From positions 1-64,000 of the forward strand of contig DASPIU010000009.1 of NCBI GenBank assembly GCA_035629025.1: DNA of 64,000 nt. The letters are read 5' to 3'. The position numbers and the translations under genes are program-made. Each line of letters starts with the position of its first letter. Positions within the stretch are counted from its first letter, which is position 1. This DNA comes from Stenotrophomonas_A sp035629025 (GTDB lineage Bacteria; Pseudomonadota; Gammaproteobacteria; Xanthomonadales; Xanthomonadaceae). The notes under the pieces were generated by a model. It was given only the letters and a program-made list of their open reading frames with translations. It was not told where the DNA came from and searched no databases. Positions 43,227 through 52,910 of this stretch are shown one piece after another.

Positions 43227-44363
43227 TCAACGCCCGGTCTTGATCTCCCGCCACAGCCGCGTATAGAGCTTGTCCACTTCCGGGGTATTGATCGAATAGG
43301 TGAACATCCTGGCCGCCACGTCGGCTGGCGGGTAGATCGTCGGGTCGTTGCGGATCTCCTCCGACACCAGCGGGGTCGCCTTCGGCACCGGGTTGGCGTA
43401 GTGGATGAAGTTGGTGTTGGCCGCGGCCACTTCCGGCTGCAACAGGTAGTTGATGAAGGCGTAGGCGTTCTCCGGGTGCTTGGCGTCCTTGGGGATGGCC
43501 AGCATGTCGAACCACTGCGGCGCGCCTTCCTTCGGGATCGAATAGGCCACCGTCACCCCGCTCTTGGCCTCTTCGGCGCGGTCGCGGGCCTGGATGATGT
43601 CGCCCGACCAGCCCACCGCTAGGCAGGTGCTGCCATTGGCCAGCGAGGACACGTACTGGCTGGAGTGGAAGTTCTGCACGTACGGGCGGATCTTCTTGAT
43701 CAGGTCGGCGGCCTGCTGGATCTGCGCCGGATCATGGCTGTGCGGGTCCAGGCCCAGGTAGTTCAGGGCGATGGGAATCAGGTCCGAGGGCGTATCGAGC
43801 AAGGTGACGCCGCAATCCTTGAGCCTGGAGATGTTCTCCGGCTTGAACACCAGGTCCCAGCTGTTGGCGATGTCGGTGCTGCCGAAGATCGCCTTGATCT
43901 TGTCGACGTTGTAGCCGATGCCGGTGGTGCCGATCATGTACGGCACGCCGTACTTGTTGCCCGGATCCTGCTGGGCGATGCGCGCCATCACCTCCGGGTC
44001 GAGGTTGGCCAGGTTCGGGATCTTGCTCTTGTCCAGCGGCAGGAACACGCCGGCCTGGATCTGCCGGCCGAAGAAATTCAGGGTCGGCACGACCACGTCA
44101 TAGCCGCTGCTGCCGGCCAGCAACTTGGTCTCGACCATCTCGTCACTGTCGAACACGTCGTAGGTGACGCGGATGCCCGTGGCCTTCTCGAAGTTGGGAA
44201 TGGTGTCCTCGGCAATGTAATCCGAGTAGTTGTAGACGTTTAGCACCTTTTCCTGCGAGGCGGCGCCGCCGGGCTTGCCGGCTTGCGCGCTGTCCTCGCC
44301 CTTGCCGCCGCACGCGGCGAGCAGGGTCGTGGCCAGGGTCAGAGTGAGGATGCGCAGCTTCAT
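43227..44363 (-). CDS. potF: Periplasmic polyamine-binding lipoprotein PotF-like (first copy)
   Basis: 378 aa. The signal with lipobox TLLAACGG makes it a likely lipoprotein. PotF motifs YNYSDYIAEDTIPNFEKATG, VTYDVFDSDEMVETKLLAG and DKIPNLANLDPEVMARIA-like blocks are present. It ends 36 bp before the second copy. Two PotF genes followed by potG, potH and potI on one strand match the SpuDEFGH order in Pseudomonas. Confidence 0.93.
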   Translation of the reverse strand: MKLRILTLTLATTLLAACGGKGEDSAQAGKPGGAASQEKVLNVYNYSDYIAEDTIPNFEKATGIRVTYDVFDSDEMVETKLLAGSSGYDVVVPTLNFFGRQIQAGVFLPLDKSKIPNLANLDPEVMARIAQQDPGNKYGVPYMIGTTGIGYNVDKIKAIFGSTDIANSWDLVFKPENISRLKDCGVTLLDTPSDLIPIALNYLGLDPHSHDPAQIQQAADLIKKIRPYVQNFHSSQYVSSLANGSTCLAVGWSGDIIQARDRAEEAKSGVTVAYSIPKEGAPQWFDMLAIPKDAKHPENAYAFINYLLQPEVAAANTNFIHYANPVPKATPLVSEEIRNDPTIYPPADVAARMFTYSINTPEVDKLYTRLWREIKTGR

Positions 44364-44462
44364 CGAAAGTCTCCAGGGGCCACCGCGGGGAAGGGCTGGC
44401 AGCCGCCGCGCGGGGGGCGGCCGGCGCGCCGGGCGAACCCGTGCAGCGTACCCAGCGCCGGG

Positions 44463-45827
44463 CTATTTGCCCAGCGCCTGCGCACACTCGTCCAGCGCCT
44501 TCCAGGCCTTGTCGAACAGCTCGTCCACCTGCAACCGGGTGATCACCAGCGGCGGCGACAACAGCATGGCGTCGTGGGTGGCGCGCAGGATCAGGCCATG
44601 GCGCAGGGCGATGTCGCGGCACAGCGCGCCGGCCTGGCCGCGCTCGGGGAAATATTCGCGCCGGCGCCGGTCTGGCACCAGTTCCAGCGCGCCCATCAGC
44701 CCGGCGATGCGGGCCTCGCCGACCAGCCGGTGCTCGCCCAGCTCGGCCCAGCGCCGGGCCAGGTAAGGGGCAATGTCGTCACGGGCATGCTCGACGATGC
44801 GCTCCTCGCGCAGGATGCGCAGATTCTCCAGCGCCACCGCGGTGCACACCGGATGCCCCGAATAGGTGCAACCATGGGCCAGCTCCCCGCCCTGCGCCGC
44901 GAGCACGCCGGCCACGCGGTCATTGAACATCGCCGCGCCCAGTGGGATGTAGCCGGAGGTGATGCCCTTGGCCAGGGTCATCACGTCTGGCTGGAAGCCG
45001 AAGTACTGCGACCCGAACCACTCGCCGGTGCGGCCGAAGCCGCAGATCACCTCGTCGGCCACCAGCAGCACGTCGTACTGGCGGCAGATGCGCTCGATCT
45101 CCGGCCAGTAGCTGCGCGGCGGGATGTACACGCCGATCGCGCCCATGATCGGCTCGCCGATGAAGGCCGCGACCCGCTCCGGCCCCAGTTCCAGGATCTT
45201 CTGCTCCAGGCGCCGCGCCGCGCGCAGGCCGTAGGCTTCGGGGTCCTCGTCGCCGCCGTCGCCAAACCAGTACGGCGGGTCGATGTGATGAATGTCGGCG
45301 ATCGGCAGCCCGCCCTGCCGGTGCATGCCCTTCATCCCGCCGAGGCTGGCGCCGCCCATGGTGGTGCCGTGGTAGCCGTCATGGCGGCCGATGAAGATGT
45401 TCTTGCGCGGCTGGTCCTGCACCGCCCAGAAGTGCCGCACCAGACGCAGGATGGTGTCGTTGGCTTCCGAACCGGAATTGGTGAAGAAGGCGTGGTTGAT
45501 GTCGCCCGGCGCCAGCTCGGCCAGCGCCGCGGCCAGGCGCACGGTCGGTTCGGTCGTGCACTGGAAGAAGCTGTTGTAGTAGGCCAGCGTGCGCATCTGC
45601 GTGGCGGCGGCATCGCCGAGCTCGGCGCGGCCGTAGCCGATGCTCACGCACCACAGGCCGGCGAAGGCATCGAGCAGCTTGTGGCCTTCGGCATCCCACA
45701 CGTAGCAGCCTTCGCCGCGAGTGAGGATGCGCGTGCCCCGCGCCGCCAGCGCGGCGTTGTCGTTGAACGGATGCAGGTGGTGGGCGGCATCCAGTTGCTG
45801 CAGCTGCTGGAGGGTGGCGCGGTCCAT
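44463..45827 (-). CDS. spuC: Putrescine/polyamine--pyruvate aminotransferase (SpuC type)
   Basis: 454 aa class III aminotransferase. PLP site: TNSGSEANDT (116-125), DEVICGFGRTG (258-268), and Lys287 in MTLAKGITSGYIPLGA. SpuC-type enzymes move an amino group from putrescine or cadaverine to pyruvate, giving 4-aminobutanal and alanine, the second route of putrescine breakdown next to gamma-glutamylation. The location between PuuA-like synthetase and PotF supports this over a general omega-aminotransferase. About 100 bp separates it from potF. Confidence 0.88.
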   Translation of the reverse strand: MDRATLQQLQQLDAAHHLHPFNDNAALAARGTRILTRGEGCYVWDAEGHKLLDAFAGLWCVSIGYGRAELGDAAATQMRTLAYYNSFFQCTTEPTVRLAAALAELAPGDINHAFFTNSGSEANDTILRLVRHFWAVQDQPRKNIFIGRHDGYHGTTMGGASLGGMKGMHRQGGLPIADIHHIDPPYWFGDGGDEDPEAYGLRAARRLEQKILELGPERVAAFIGEPIMGAIGVYIPPRSYWPEIERICRQYDVLLVADEVICGFGRTGEWFGSQYFGFQPDVMTLAKGITSGYIPLGAAMFNDRVAGVLAAQGGELAHGCTYSGHPVCTAVALENLRILREERIVEHARDDIAPYLARRWAELGEHRLVGEARIAGLMGALELVPDRRRREYFPERGQAGALCRDIALRHGLILRATHDAMLLSPPLVITRLQVDELFDKAWKALDECAQALGK

Positions 45828-45849
45828 GGTGACTCCGGTGCAGGTCGCC

Positions 45850-47235
45850 TCACACGTTCAACAACAGGAACTCCCGCTCCCAGGAACTGATGACCCGGAA
45901 GAAGGTTTCGTATTCCTTGCGCTTGACCGCGATGTAGGCGCGTACGAAGCGTGGGCCGAGCATGGCCTGCAATGGCGCGCAGCCTTCCAGTTCGTCCAGC
46001 GCCTCGCCCAGCGAACGCGGCAGGTCGTAGCCCTCTTCCTTGCCGCTGCCGGTGAACGGCGCGGTGGGTTCGAGCTTCTCGCGGATGCCGAGCAGGCCGC
46101 AGGCCAGGGTCGCGGCCATCGCCAGATAGGGATTGGCGTCGGAGCCGGCGAAGCGGCTTTCCACGCGGGTGTTCTCCGGCGTGTCGATGGGCACGCGCAG
46201 GCCGCAGGTGCGGTTGTCGAAGCCCCACAGCACGTTGCTTGGCGAGACTTCGCCAAACACCAGGCGCCGGTAGGAGTTCACGTTCGGGGCAAAGAAGGCC
46301 ATCGCCATCGGCACGTACTTCTGCAGGCCGCCCAGGTAATGCAGGAAGGTCTGGCTGAGGCCGCCGTCGAGCTTGCCGCTGAACACATTGCGGCCCTTGG
46401 CGTCGAGCAGGCTCTGGTGGATATGCATGGCGCTGCCCGGCTCGGTCTCCATCGGCTTGGCCAGGAACGTGGCGTAGATGCCATGGCGCAGCGCGGCCTC
46501 GCGCATGGTGCGCTTGAACAGGAACACCTGGTCGGCGCGCGACAGCGCATCGGCATGGGTGAAGTTGACTTCCAGCTGCGCGGCCCCGGATTCGTGGATC
46601 AGCGTGTCCACGTCCAGTTCCATCGCATCGCAGTAGTCGTACATCAGGTCGAGAATCGGATCGAACTCGTTGACCGCGTCGATCGAATACGACTGCCGCG
46701 CGGTTTCGGCACGGCCACTGCGCCCGGCGGGCGGCAGCAGCGGGAAATCCGGGTCGGTGTTCTTCTGCACGAGGAAGAATTCCAGCTCCGGCGCGACCAC
46801 CGGCTTGAGCCCGGCTGGCGCGTATTCGGCGAGCACGCGGCGCAGCACGTTGCGCGGTGCGAGCTCGTGCGGCTGGCCGTCGCGGGTGTAGCAGTCGTGG
46901 ATGACCTGCGCGGTCGGGTCGGTGGCCCAGGGCACCACGCGCACGGTGTCCGGGTCCGGGCGCAGCTGCATGTCCGAGTCCGACGGCGAGGTGAGCTCGT
47001 AGTAGTCGTCGGGATATTCGCCGGTGACGGTGGTGGCGAAGATGCCTTCGGGCAGGCGCGTGCCGTAGTCGTGGGAGAACTTGTCGGCCGGGATGATCTT
47101 GCCGCGCGCGTTACCGGTGATGTCGGGCACCAGGCATTCGACTTCGGTGATGTGGCGTTCCTTGAGCCAGCGTCGCAGCGAGCTTTCGGCCTGTTCGGGG
47201 ACGTTCTTGCGGGCGCGGGTTCTGGGGCTGGTCAT
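45850..47235 (-). CDS. puuA: Gamma-glutamylpolyamine synthetase (PuuA/SpuB-like, GS fold)
   Basis: 461 aa from ATG 47235, which overlaps the puuD-like stop by ATGA. A glutamine-synthetase fold: VECLVPDITGNARGKIIP (N-domain), then the catalytic domain with GSAMHIHQSL, FAPNVNSYRR and RVPIDTPENTRVESRFAGSD. These proteins condense glutamate with putrescine. The length and the missing adenylylation-site-type C-terminus separate it from true GlnA. A second GS-fold gene is divergently placed at 48483; the two are not identical and may differ in amine substrate. Confidence 0.9.
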   Translation of the reverse strand: MTSPRTRARKNVPEQAESSLRRWLKERHITEVECLVPDITGNARGKIIPADKFSHDYGTRLPEGIFATTVTGEYPDDYYELTSPSDSDMQLRPDPDTVRVVPWATDPTAQVIHDCYTRDGQPHELAPRNVLRRVLAEYAPAGLKPVVAPELEFFLVQKNTDPDFPLLPPAGRSGRAETARQSYSIDAVNEFDPILDLMYDYCDAMELDVDTLIHESGAAQLEVNFTHADALSRADQVFLFKRTMREAALRHGIYATFLAKPMETEPGSAMHIHQSLLDAKGRNVFSGKLDGGLSQTFLHYLGGLQKYVPMAMAFFAPNVNSYRRLVFGEVSPSNVLWGFDNRTCGLRVPIDTPENTRVESRFAGSDANPYLAMAATLACGLLGIREKLEPTAPFTGSGKEEGYDLPRSLGEALDELEGCAPLQAMLGPRFVRAYIAVKRKEYETFFRVISSWEREFLLLNV

Positions 47236-47996
47236 GATTGGCCGGTGGAAGGTTGTGCGGCGTGGCGGCGGCAGGCATCGCCAAAGGCGCCGAAGATGCC
47301 GAGATAGAAGGGGTTGTCGAGCACCCTCCATTCGGGGTGCCATTGCACACCGAGCAGAAAGCCGCTGCCGCTGCCGCGGAAGGCTTCGACCAGGCCATCG
47401 GGGGACACTGCCTCGACCACCAGGCCCTCGGCGAGACGGTCGATGCCCTGCCCGTGCAGCGAATTGACCCGCACCTCGTCGGCGCCGGCGATCTGCGCCA
47501 GCCAGCCGCCGGCGGCCAGGCGCACCGAATGTGCCGGCCCGTACTGCACTTCGAGTGCGGCTTCGACGTCTTCGCGATGATCAGCCAGGCCGGCCACGTC
47601 ATGGACGCGCGGATGCAGGCTGCCGCCGAGGGCCACGTTGACCTCCTGCAAGCCGCGGCAGATCGCCAGCACCGGCAGGCCGCGCGCCAGCGCAGCGTTG
47701 ACCAGCGGCAAGGTGTTGGCGTCACGCGCCGGATCGTGCGGATTGCCATCCCAGCTCGCGCCGCCGGCGTAGTGATGGGGTTCGATATTGCTGATGGCGC
47801 CGGTGAGCAGCAGCCCGTCGAGGCGATCGAGCCAGTCGGCGGCGGGCAGTGGCGGCTGCAAGGAAGGCAGCAGCACGGGCGTGGCCTGCGCGCCTTCGAC
47901 CACGGCGCGGACGTACTTCTCGCCGACGGCAAGGAAGGGATGCGGACCAATGATCTTGCGGTCGCAAGGCAGGCCGACCAGCGGGGAAAGGGCCAT
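47232..47996 (-). CDS. puuD: Gamma-glutamyl-GABA hydrolase (PuuD-like class I amidotransferase fold)
   Basis: 254 aa. A class I glutamine amidotransferase-like fold with nucleophile Cys113 in LAICRGLQEVNVALGGSL and the catalytic His in GVQWHPEWR. It frees GABA from gamma-glutamyl-GABA, the last step of the glutamylated route. First gene of the leftward polyamine operon; divergent from the second GS-fold gene across a 486-bp gap. Confidence 0.93.
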   Translation of the reverse strand: MALSPLVGLPCDRKIIGPHPFLAVGEKYVRAVVEGAQATPVLLPSLQPPLPAADWLDRLDGLLLTGAISNIEPHHYAGGASWDGNPHDPARDANTLPLVNAALARGLPVLAICRGLQEVNVALGGSLHPRVHDVAGLADHREDVEAALEVQYGPAHSVRLAAGGWLAQIAGADEVRVNSLHGQGIDRLAEGLVVEAVSPDGLVEAFRGSGSGFLLGVQWHPEWRVLDNPFYLGIFGAFGDACRRHAAQPSTGQS

Positions 47997-48102
47997 GCGG
48001 ATTGCTCGTTCTGGCTTGCAGGCAAGTTACCCCGGGCATTTTGTTTTTACAACCGCGATTGGTCGCGCACACATAAGCCACACGCAACGCGGCCGCCCCA
48101 CC

Positions 48103-48126
48103 TGTAGGAGCAGCTTCAGCCGCGAC
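48103..48126. repeat. Half REP in the polyamine divergent gap
   Basis: A single arm TGTAGGAGCAGCTTCAGCCG plus CGAC with no inverted partner. It lies in the 47997-48482 gap upstream of the puuD-like gene. Confidence 0.75.
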
Positions 48127-48231
48127 AAACGAAGACACAACCCACCAACTACCGATACGCCTGAAGACCAAGGCCCTCCCCTCACACCCAAAAGGCGCGC
48201 ACCCACCGAAGTGGGAACCCCAAGGCGCCCT

Positions 48232-48341
48232 GCCCCGATCCGGCGGGGGTAGGCGTCAGTGGGCCATGGATGGCCCACGTTCGGTGACTGAGTACAGGAC
48301 GTACGCCGGAACCGAGACGCCTACCCCCGCCGGGTCGGGGC
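48232..48341. repeat. Two-hairpin ATGGAT element, copy C
   Basis: A 26-bp outer inverted repeat (48232-48257 with 48316-48341, one G-T pair; arm GCCCCGATCCGGCGGGGGTA...) encloses GTGGGCC-ATGGAT-GGCCCAC (48259-48278) and a second hairpin GTAC-AGGAC-GTAC (near 48292-48304). The stem sequences differ from copies A and B, but the order outer stem, ATGGAT hairpin, second hairpin is the same. The rest of the 47997-48482 gap shows only the half REP and promoter sequence. Confidence 0.88.
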
Positions 48342-48482
48342 CCGCGCCGCGAGCCAGCGCAACCCACCGCACCGCATCCGCACCGCAAGCCAGCCCACCG
48401 CCAACACAACCGCCCACCAACACGACGCATCCCAAAAAAAACCTCTGCTAAGCTCAAACCGCCGCCCCCGATCACCCCGCCC

Positions 48483-49859
48483 ATGGCCACCGACACCGCC
48501 CTGCCGCTGCCCGCCGAGGACGCCCGCGTGCTCGCCCGGATCGAAGGCTGCGAACAGATCGACCTGCTACTGCCAGACACCAACGGCCTGCTGCGCGGCA
48601 AGCGCATCACACGCGATGCCCTGGAAAAGGTCTACCGCGATGGCGTGTGCCTGCCGATGTCGCTGATCGCCACCGACATCACCGGCAACACAGTCGAGGA
48701 AACCGGCCTGGGCTATGCCATTGGCGACGAAGATCGCATCTGCCGGCCCGCGCCCGGCACCCTGCGCCCGGTACCGTGGGCGTCGCGACCCAGCGCGCAA
48801 CTGCTGCTGGCGATGGAAGACGGCGCCGGCGGCCTGTTCGAGGTCGCACCGCGCGTGGTCCTGCAGCGCGTGCTGCAACGCTACGCGGCACTCGGCCTGG
48901 TGCCGGTGGTCGCGGTGGAACTGGAGTTCTACCTGTTCGACGCCGCCCCCGACGCACGCGGCCGCCCGCAGACACCGCGTGATCCGCACAGCGGACTGCG
49001 CAGCGACAGCACCCAGGTCTACTACTTGCAGGAACTGGACGAGCAACGCGAGTTCATCGACGCAATAGCCGCTGCCTGCCACGCGCAACGCATTCCCGCC
49101 GATACCGCCGTGGCCGAGTACGCGCCCGGGCAGTTCGAGATCAACCTGCGACACCGCGATGACGCCGTCGCCGCCTGCGACGACGCACTGCTGCTCAAGC
49201 GCACCATCAAGGCGATTGCCCAGCAGCAGCATCGCCTCGCCAGCTTCATGGCCAAACCCTTCGCCGAGCAGGCCGGCAGCGGCCTGCATCTGCACGTGAG
49301 CCTGCTCGACGGCGCCGGCCGCAACCTGTTTGCAGGCACGCCGCAGGCACCCGCCGAAACGCTGCTGCATGCACTGGCCGGCCTGCAGCAGGCAGCTGCC
49401 TCGTCGTTGTTGCTGTTTGCGCCGCACGCCAACAGCTATCGCCGCTTCGTACCCAATGCCTTCGTGCCGTTGAACGACAGCTGGGGCTTCAACAACCGCA
49501 CCGTGGCCCTGCGCATCCCGCACAGCGACGAACGCAATACGCGCATCGAACACCGCATCGCCGGCGCCGATGCCAACCCCTACCTGGTCACCGCCGCAGT
49601 CCTGGCCGGCATGCTCGATGGCCTGGAACGGCGCCAGCTGCCTGGCCCGGCCACCACCGGCAATGCCTACGCGCAGCTCGAAGCGAGCACGCCTTCCTGG
49701 CGCTCGGCGATCGACGACTTCCTCGGCAACGACTTCATCGCCCGCCACTTCGGCGAACGCTTCCGCCACATCTACGGCCAGCAGAAGCGCCGCGAAATGC
49801 TCGACTTCCATGCCCAGGTCCCCGATCTGGACTACGCCTGGTACCTGCGGACGGTGTAA
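48483..49859 (+). CDS. Second gamma-glutamylamine synthetase (GS fold)
   Basis: 458 aa. The N-domain IDLLLPDTNGLLRGKRI and catalytic motifs VVAVELEFYLFD, AEYAPGQFEINLRH, GSGLHLHVSL, FAPHANSYRRF and IPHSDERNTRIEHRIAGADA are complete. It belongs to the PuuA/GlnA3-like group, not to housekeeping GlnA. It is divergent from the puuD-like operon and coupled to a PuuB-like oxidase (TAATG). It may act on a different polyamine or monoamine from the 45850 enzyme. Confidence 0.88.
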   Translation: MATDTALPLPAEDARVLARIEGCEQIDLLLPDTNGLLRGKRITRDALEKVYRDGVCLPMSLIATDITGNTVEETGLGYAIGDEDRICRPAPGTLRPVPWASRPSAQLLLAMEDGAGGLFEVAPRVVLQRVLQRYAALGLVPVVAVELEFYLFDAAPDARGRPQTPRDPHSGLRSDSTQVYYLQELDEQREFIDAIAAACHAQRIPADTAVAEYAPGQFEINLRHRDDAVAACDDALLLKRTIKAIAQQQHRLASFMAKPFAEQAGSGLHLHVSLLDGAGRNLFAGTPQAPAETLLHALAGLQQAAASSLLLFAPHANSYRRFVPNAFVPLNDSWGFNNRTVALRIPHSDERNTRIEHRIAGADANPYLVTAAVLAGMLDGLERRQLPGPATTGNAYAQLEASTPSWRSAIDDFLGNDFIARHFGERFRHIYGQQKRREMLDFHAQVPDLDYAWYLRTV

Positions 49860-51148
49860 TGGAGCCGACCGGCGCCAGCGGCCATCCCCGCAGCTGGTAC
49901 GCCGCCAGCGTCGCCCCCCTGCCCGCGCAGGCACCGCTGCGCGGCAAGCAGCGTGCCGACGTGGCGGTACTGGGCGCCGGCTACACCGGGCTCACGACGG
50001 CGCTGGCGCTGGCCGAAGCCGGATACCGGGTGACCGTGCTCGAAGCACGCCGCGTCGGCTGGGGTGCCTCCGGCCGCAATGGCGGCCAGGCGATCGTCGG
50101 TTTCGGCTGCGAGCAGTCCACGCTGGAACGCCTGCTTGGCGCGGACCAGGCCCGCCTGCTGTTCGATCTGTCGCGCGAAGGCATGGCGCGGCTGCGCGAG
50201 CGCATCCAGCGCCACGCCATCGCCTGCCACTGGCGCGATGGCTACGCGCACGTGCCGCTCAAGCCGCGCCAGGAACAGGCACTGCGCGCCGGCATCGTCG
50301 AGATGGCCGAGCGCTACGACTATCCGTTGCAGTGGTGGGACCGCTCGCAACTGCGCGCGCGCCTCGGCAGCGATCTGTACAGCGGCGCGGTGTTCGATGC
50401 GGCCAGCGGCCACCTGCATCCGCTGGCCTATGCGCAGGGACTGGCACGCGCAGCGCTGGCGGCGGGCGTGATCATCCACGAAGCCTCGGCGGTGCTGCGC
50501 CTGGAGCCCGGCCGGCAAGCGCTGCTGCACACCGCACAGGGACAGTTGCAAGCCGACTTCGCCGTGCTCGCCGGCAACGCCCTGCTGCAAGGCGTGGCCC
50601 CGGCGCTGGAGGCGCGGGTGATGCCAGTAGGGACCTACATCGGCGCCACGCCGGTATTGGGCCCGGCACTGGCGCGGGCGCTGATCGGCAACGACATGGC
50701 CGTATCGGATGCGAACTGGGCGCTGGACTATTTTCGCCTCAGTCATGACCACCGCCTGCTGTTCGGCGGCCGCGCCAGCTATTCCGCGTTGCCGCCGCCC
50801 GGCCTGCGGCGGCTCATGCAAAAGCGCATGGAGCGCGTGTTCCCGCAGCTGCGCGGGGTGGGCTTTGAATACCTGTGGGGCGGCCTGGTCGACATCACTC
50901 GCAACCGTGCGCCCGACTGGGGCCGCATCGGCGACAACGTGTACTACGCGCAAGGCTTCTCCGGTCACGGCGTGGCCGCGACCGGTCTGGCCGGGCAATT
51001 GATTGCCGAGGCCATCATCGGGCAGTCGCGGCGCCTGGACGCCTTTGGCCGCATCCCCCATAGGTCGTTCCCCGGCGGGCGCATGCTGCGCACGCCGCTG
51101 CTGGTCGCGGCCATGGGCTGGTACCGGCTGCGCGACGCGCTGTGGTGA
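49859..51148 (+). CDS. puuB: FAD-dependent gamma-glutamylputrescine oxidase (PuuB-like)
   Basis: 429 aa. A DAO-family fold: the FAD dinucleotide motif VAVLGAGYTGLTTALALAEA (about 35-54) and the conserved RRVGWGASGRNGGQ block. The C-terminal FAD segment NVYYAQGFSGHGVAATGLAG is present. It would oxidise gamma-glutamylputrescine to the aldehyde plus ammonia and hydrogen peroxide. The ATG overlaps the stop of the GS-fold gene (TAATG), tying steps one and two of the pathway. Confidence 0.92.
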   Translation: MEPTGASGHPRSWYAASVAPLPAQAPLRGKQRADVAVLGAGYTGLTTALALAEAGYRVTVLEARRVGWGASGRNGGQAIVGFGCEQSTLERLLGADQARLLFDLSREGMARLRERIQRHAIACHWRDGYAHVPLKPRQEQALRAGIVEMAERYDYPLQWWDRSQLRARLGSDLYSGAVFDAASGHLHPLAYAQGLARAALAAGVIIHEASAVLRLEPGRQALLHTAQGQLQADFAVLAGNALLQGVAPALEARVMPVGTYIGATPVLGPALARALIGNDMAVSDANWALDYFRLSHDHRLLFGGRASYSALPPPGLRRLMQKRMERVFPQLRGVGFEYLWGGLVDITRNRAPDWGRIGDNVYYAQGFSGHGVAATGLAGQLIAEAIIGQSRRLDAFGRIPHRSFPGGRMLRTPLLVAAMGWYRLRDALW

Positions 51149-51159
51149 AGCCCGCCGTT

Positions 51160-51180
51160 GCCGGCAGCGAGCTTGCCGGC
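51160..51180. terminator. Short hairpin between convergent genes
   Basis: GCCGGCA-GCGAGCT-TGCCGGC: a perfect 7-bp stem with a 7-base loop, in the 35-bp gap between the oxidase and the DUF3131-type gene. There is no T-run, so intrinsic termination is only plausible. Confidence 0.45.
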
Positions 51181-51183
51181 CGC

Positions 51184-52737
51184 TCACGGTTGCTCCGGAT
51201 ACCAGAACGCTTCCTGGCCAATCAGCGGCTGCAGCCGCGCGGCGTAGCGGTCGCCCAGGTAGCGACGTAGCCGGCCGTCGGTGAGATGGTTGACCATCGC
51301 GCCGAAAGACATCGCCTGGTCCAGCAGCAACATGCATTGGCTGACCGCGCCGGTACTGACATCCACACTGTCGCGGAAGCCGTATGTCGGGTCATATACG
51401 CCAGGAAAATTGGCGCGCAGCTTGCGCAGGTTGGCCAGCGCCGCGCTGGTCTGCAGTTCGATCGGCAGAAACACGGCGTGCGGTGTCACCACCGCGCCGC
51501 GACGCTCGGCTTCGTTCTGTCCCAGCGGCGAATAGCCGCCGATGCCCATCGGCGGCGCGCCAAACTCGCCATAGCCGCCGCTGTTGGGGTTCATCGATGG
51601 CGAGAAGCCCCAGTAGCCGTACTCACCCAGACCAAAGCGTACCTGCGCGGCCGCCATCTGCGGATGCGAGCGGCCCCAGCTCTGCGGCGCCCACTGCGTT
51701 TCGGGAATCAGCAGGAACGGCAGGAAGCTCTCGAACATGCTGCCGCCCCAGGTCGGCATGAAGCGGTAGGGGCCGTAGGTCAGCGTGTGCTCGTAGACGC
51801 GCACGCCTTCGTAGGTGCGGAACTGCTCGGCGTTGTCCTGGCCGCGCCACCAAGGCCAGCGCTCGACGCGGTAATACTGCGAGCCCGGCACCTGGCCTTC
51901 GCCGATCGCCAGGTAGGAAATGAAGCGTGCCTCGGTCAGCAGGTCGTAGGTGCCGTTGGAGAAGGCGCGATTGCCGAGGTCGTAGTTGTTGTAGAACTGG
52001 CCCTTGTCGGGGTTGAGCATCGCGGCGAAGTTCATCTTCGCCAGCAACGCTTCGGCGCGCGGCTTGAGTACCGGGAATGCTTCGGCCATCAGCGCCAGGC
52101 CGGCGGCAAGCCAGGCGTTGTCCACCGAGGAAATGGTGCCGCCATCGATGCGCGGCCCGTCGATCTTGGCGGCCCAGGTCAACATGCCGGCCGGCGCACC
52201 GGCGACGGCTGAATCGCGCTGCAGGCTTTCGATGGCATCCAGCAGCGGCAGCAGCTTCTGCCGGGCCTGCGTGTCGCCGATCAGGCCGAGATCGCGCGCG
52301 CCGATCACGCTCCACGCATAGGCGCCGAGGTTGGCGATGAAGGTGTAGTCAGTACGCGAGACGCTGCCGTCCGCGCCGAAGCAGAGCTTGTCCGAGGGCA
52401 GCGCCTTGCCGGTATCGAACAGCTGGATCGAGTTCCAGGTCGCCTCGGCATAGCCACGCACCTCCAGCCGCTCCTGCTGCGCCCAGCGCTGGGCCGGCGA
52501 GGTCAGCCAGCCGATCGCGCCCTGGTCGCGTGGCGGCCGCGTGGCTGTGGACGCCGAGGCCGCCGACGGCGTTGCCCCTGCCACGCCGGTGCCGGTGCCG
52601 GCCGTTGTGCCGAAGTCAGCGGCGGCGAACGCGGCCAAGGCCAGGGCGCTGCTCGCCAGTGTGGCCCAACCCCAGGCGCGCAGGCGCGCTGGCCGGGAGG
52701 ACATCTTGATGGGCGGCGGTGATGATGGACGAAGCAT
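51184..52737 (-). CDS. Exported DUF3131/glucoamylase-like glycoside hydrolase-type protein
   Basis: 517 aa from ATG 52737, preceded by AAGGAGG. A signal or anchor segment (about 15-42) and an Ala/Thr linker precede a large all-helical domain of the (alpha/alpha)6 type. Family-like motifs are DNAWLAAGLALMAEAFP, YDLLTEARFISYLAIGEGQVP, GYWGFSPSMNPNSGGYGEFG and GAVVTPHAVFLPIELQ, seen in DUF3131 and glucoamylase-related proteins, including beta-1,2-glucan enzymes. A role in glucan or envelope polysaccharide turnover is likely but not proven. Divergent from the diguanylate cyclase. Confidence 0.78.
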   Translation of the reverse strand: MLRPSSPPPIKMSSRPARLRAWGWATLASSALALAAFAAADFGTTAGTGTGVAGATPSAASASTATRPPRDQGAIGWLTSPAQRWAQQERLEVRGYAEATWNSIQLFDTGKALPSDKLCFGADGSVSRTDYTFIANLGAYAWSVIGARDLGLIGDTQARQKLLPLLDAIESLQRDSAVAGAPAGMLTWAAKIDGPRIDGGTISSVDNAWLAAGLALMAEAFPVLKPRAEALLAKMNFAAMLNPDKGQFYNNYDLGNRAFSNGTYDLLTEARFISYLAIGEGQVPGSQYYRVERWPWWRGQDNAEQFRTYEGVRVYEHTLTYGPYRFMPTWGGSMFESFLPFLLIPETQWAPQSWGRSHPQMAAAQVRFGLGEYGYWGFSPSMNPNSGGYGEFGAPPMGIGGYSPLGQNEAERRGAVVTPHAVFLPIELQTSAALANLRKLRANFPGVYDPTYGFRDSVDVSTGAVSQCMLLLDQAMSFGAMVNHLTDGRLRRYLGDRYAARLQPLIGQEAFWYPEQP

Positions 52738-52910
52738 GCGGCCTCCTTGGGCGTGAAGGTGATAGGCCTGGCGGCGTGCCGCCAGTGCAGGCACAACAAC
52801 ACGTGTGCCGCACGCCGGCCATGCGATACGTCCAACGCATTGGGCGGATGGCCGCAATCCCTACGCAACGACGGCTCCCCTGCGCGCATCGGGCCATTTC
52901 GTGAAGTGGC

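Noticed and set aside
48182..48610. A 142-codon - strand frame in the polyamine divergent gap
   Set aside because: It runs through the ATGGAT two-hairpin element and into the start of the + strand GS-fold gene; no motif and no ribosome-binding site.
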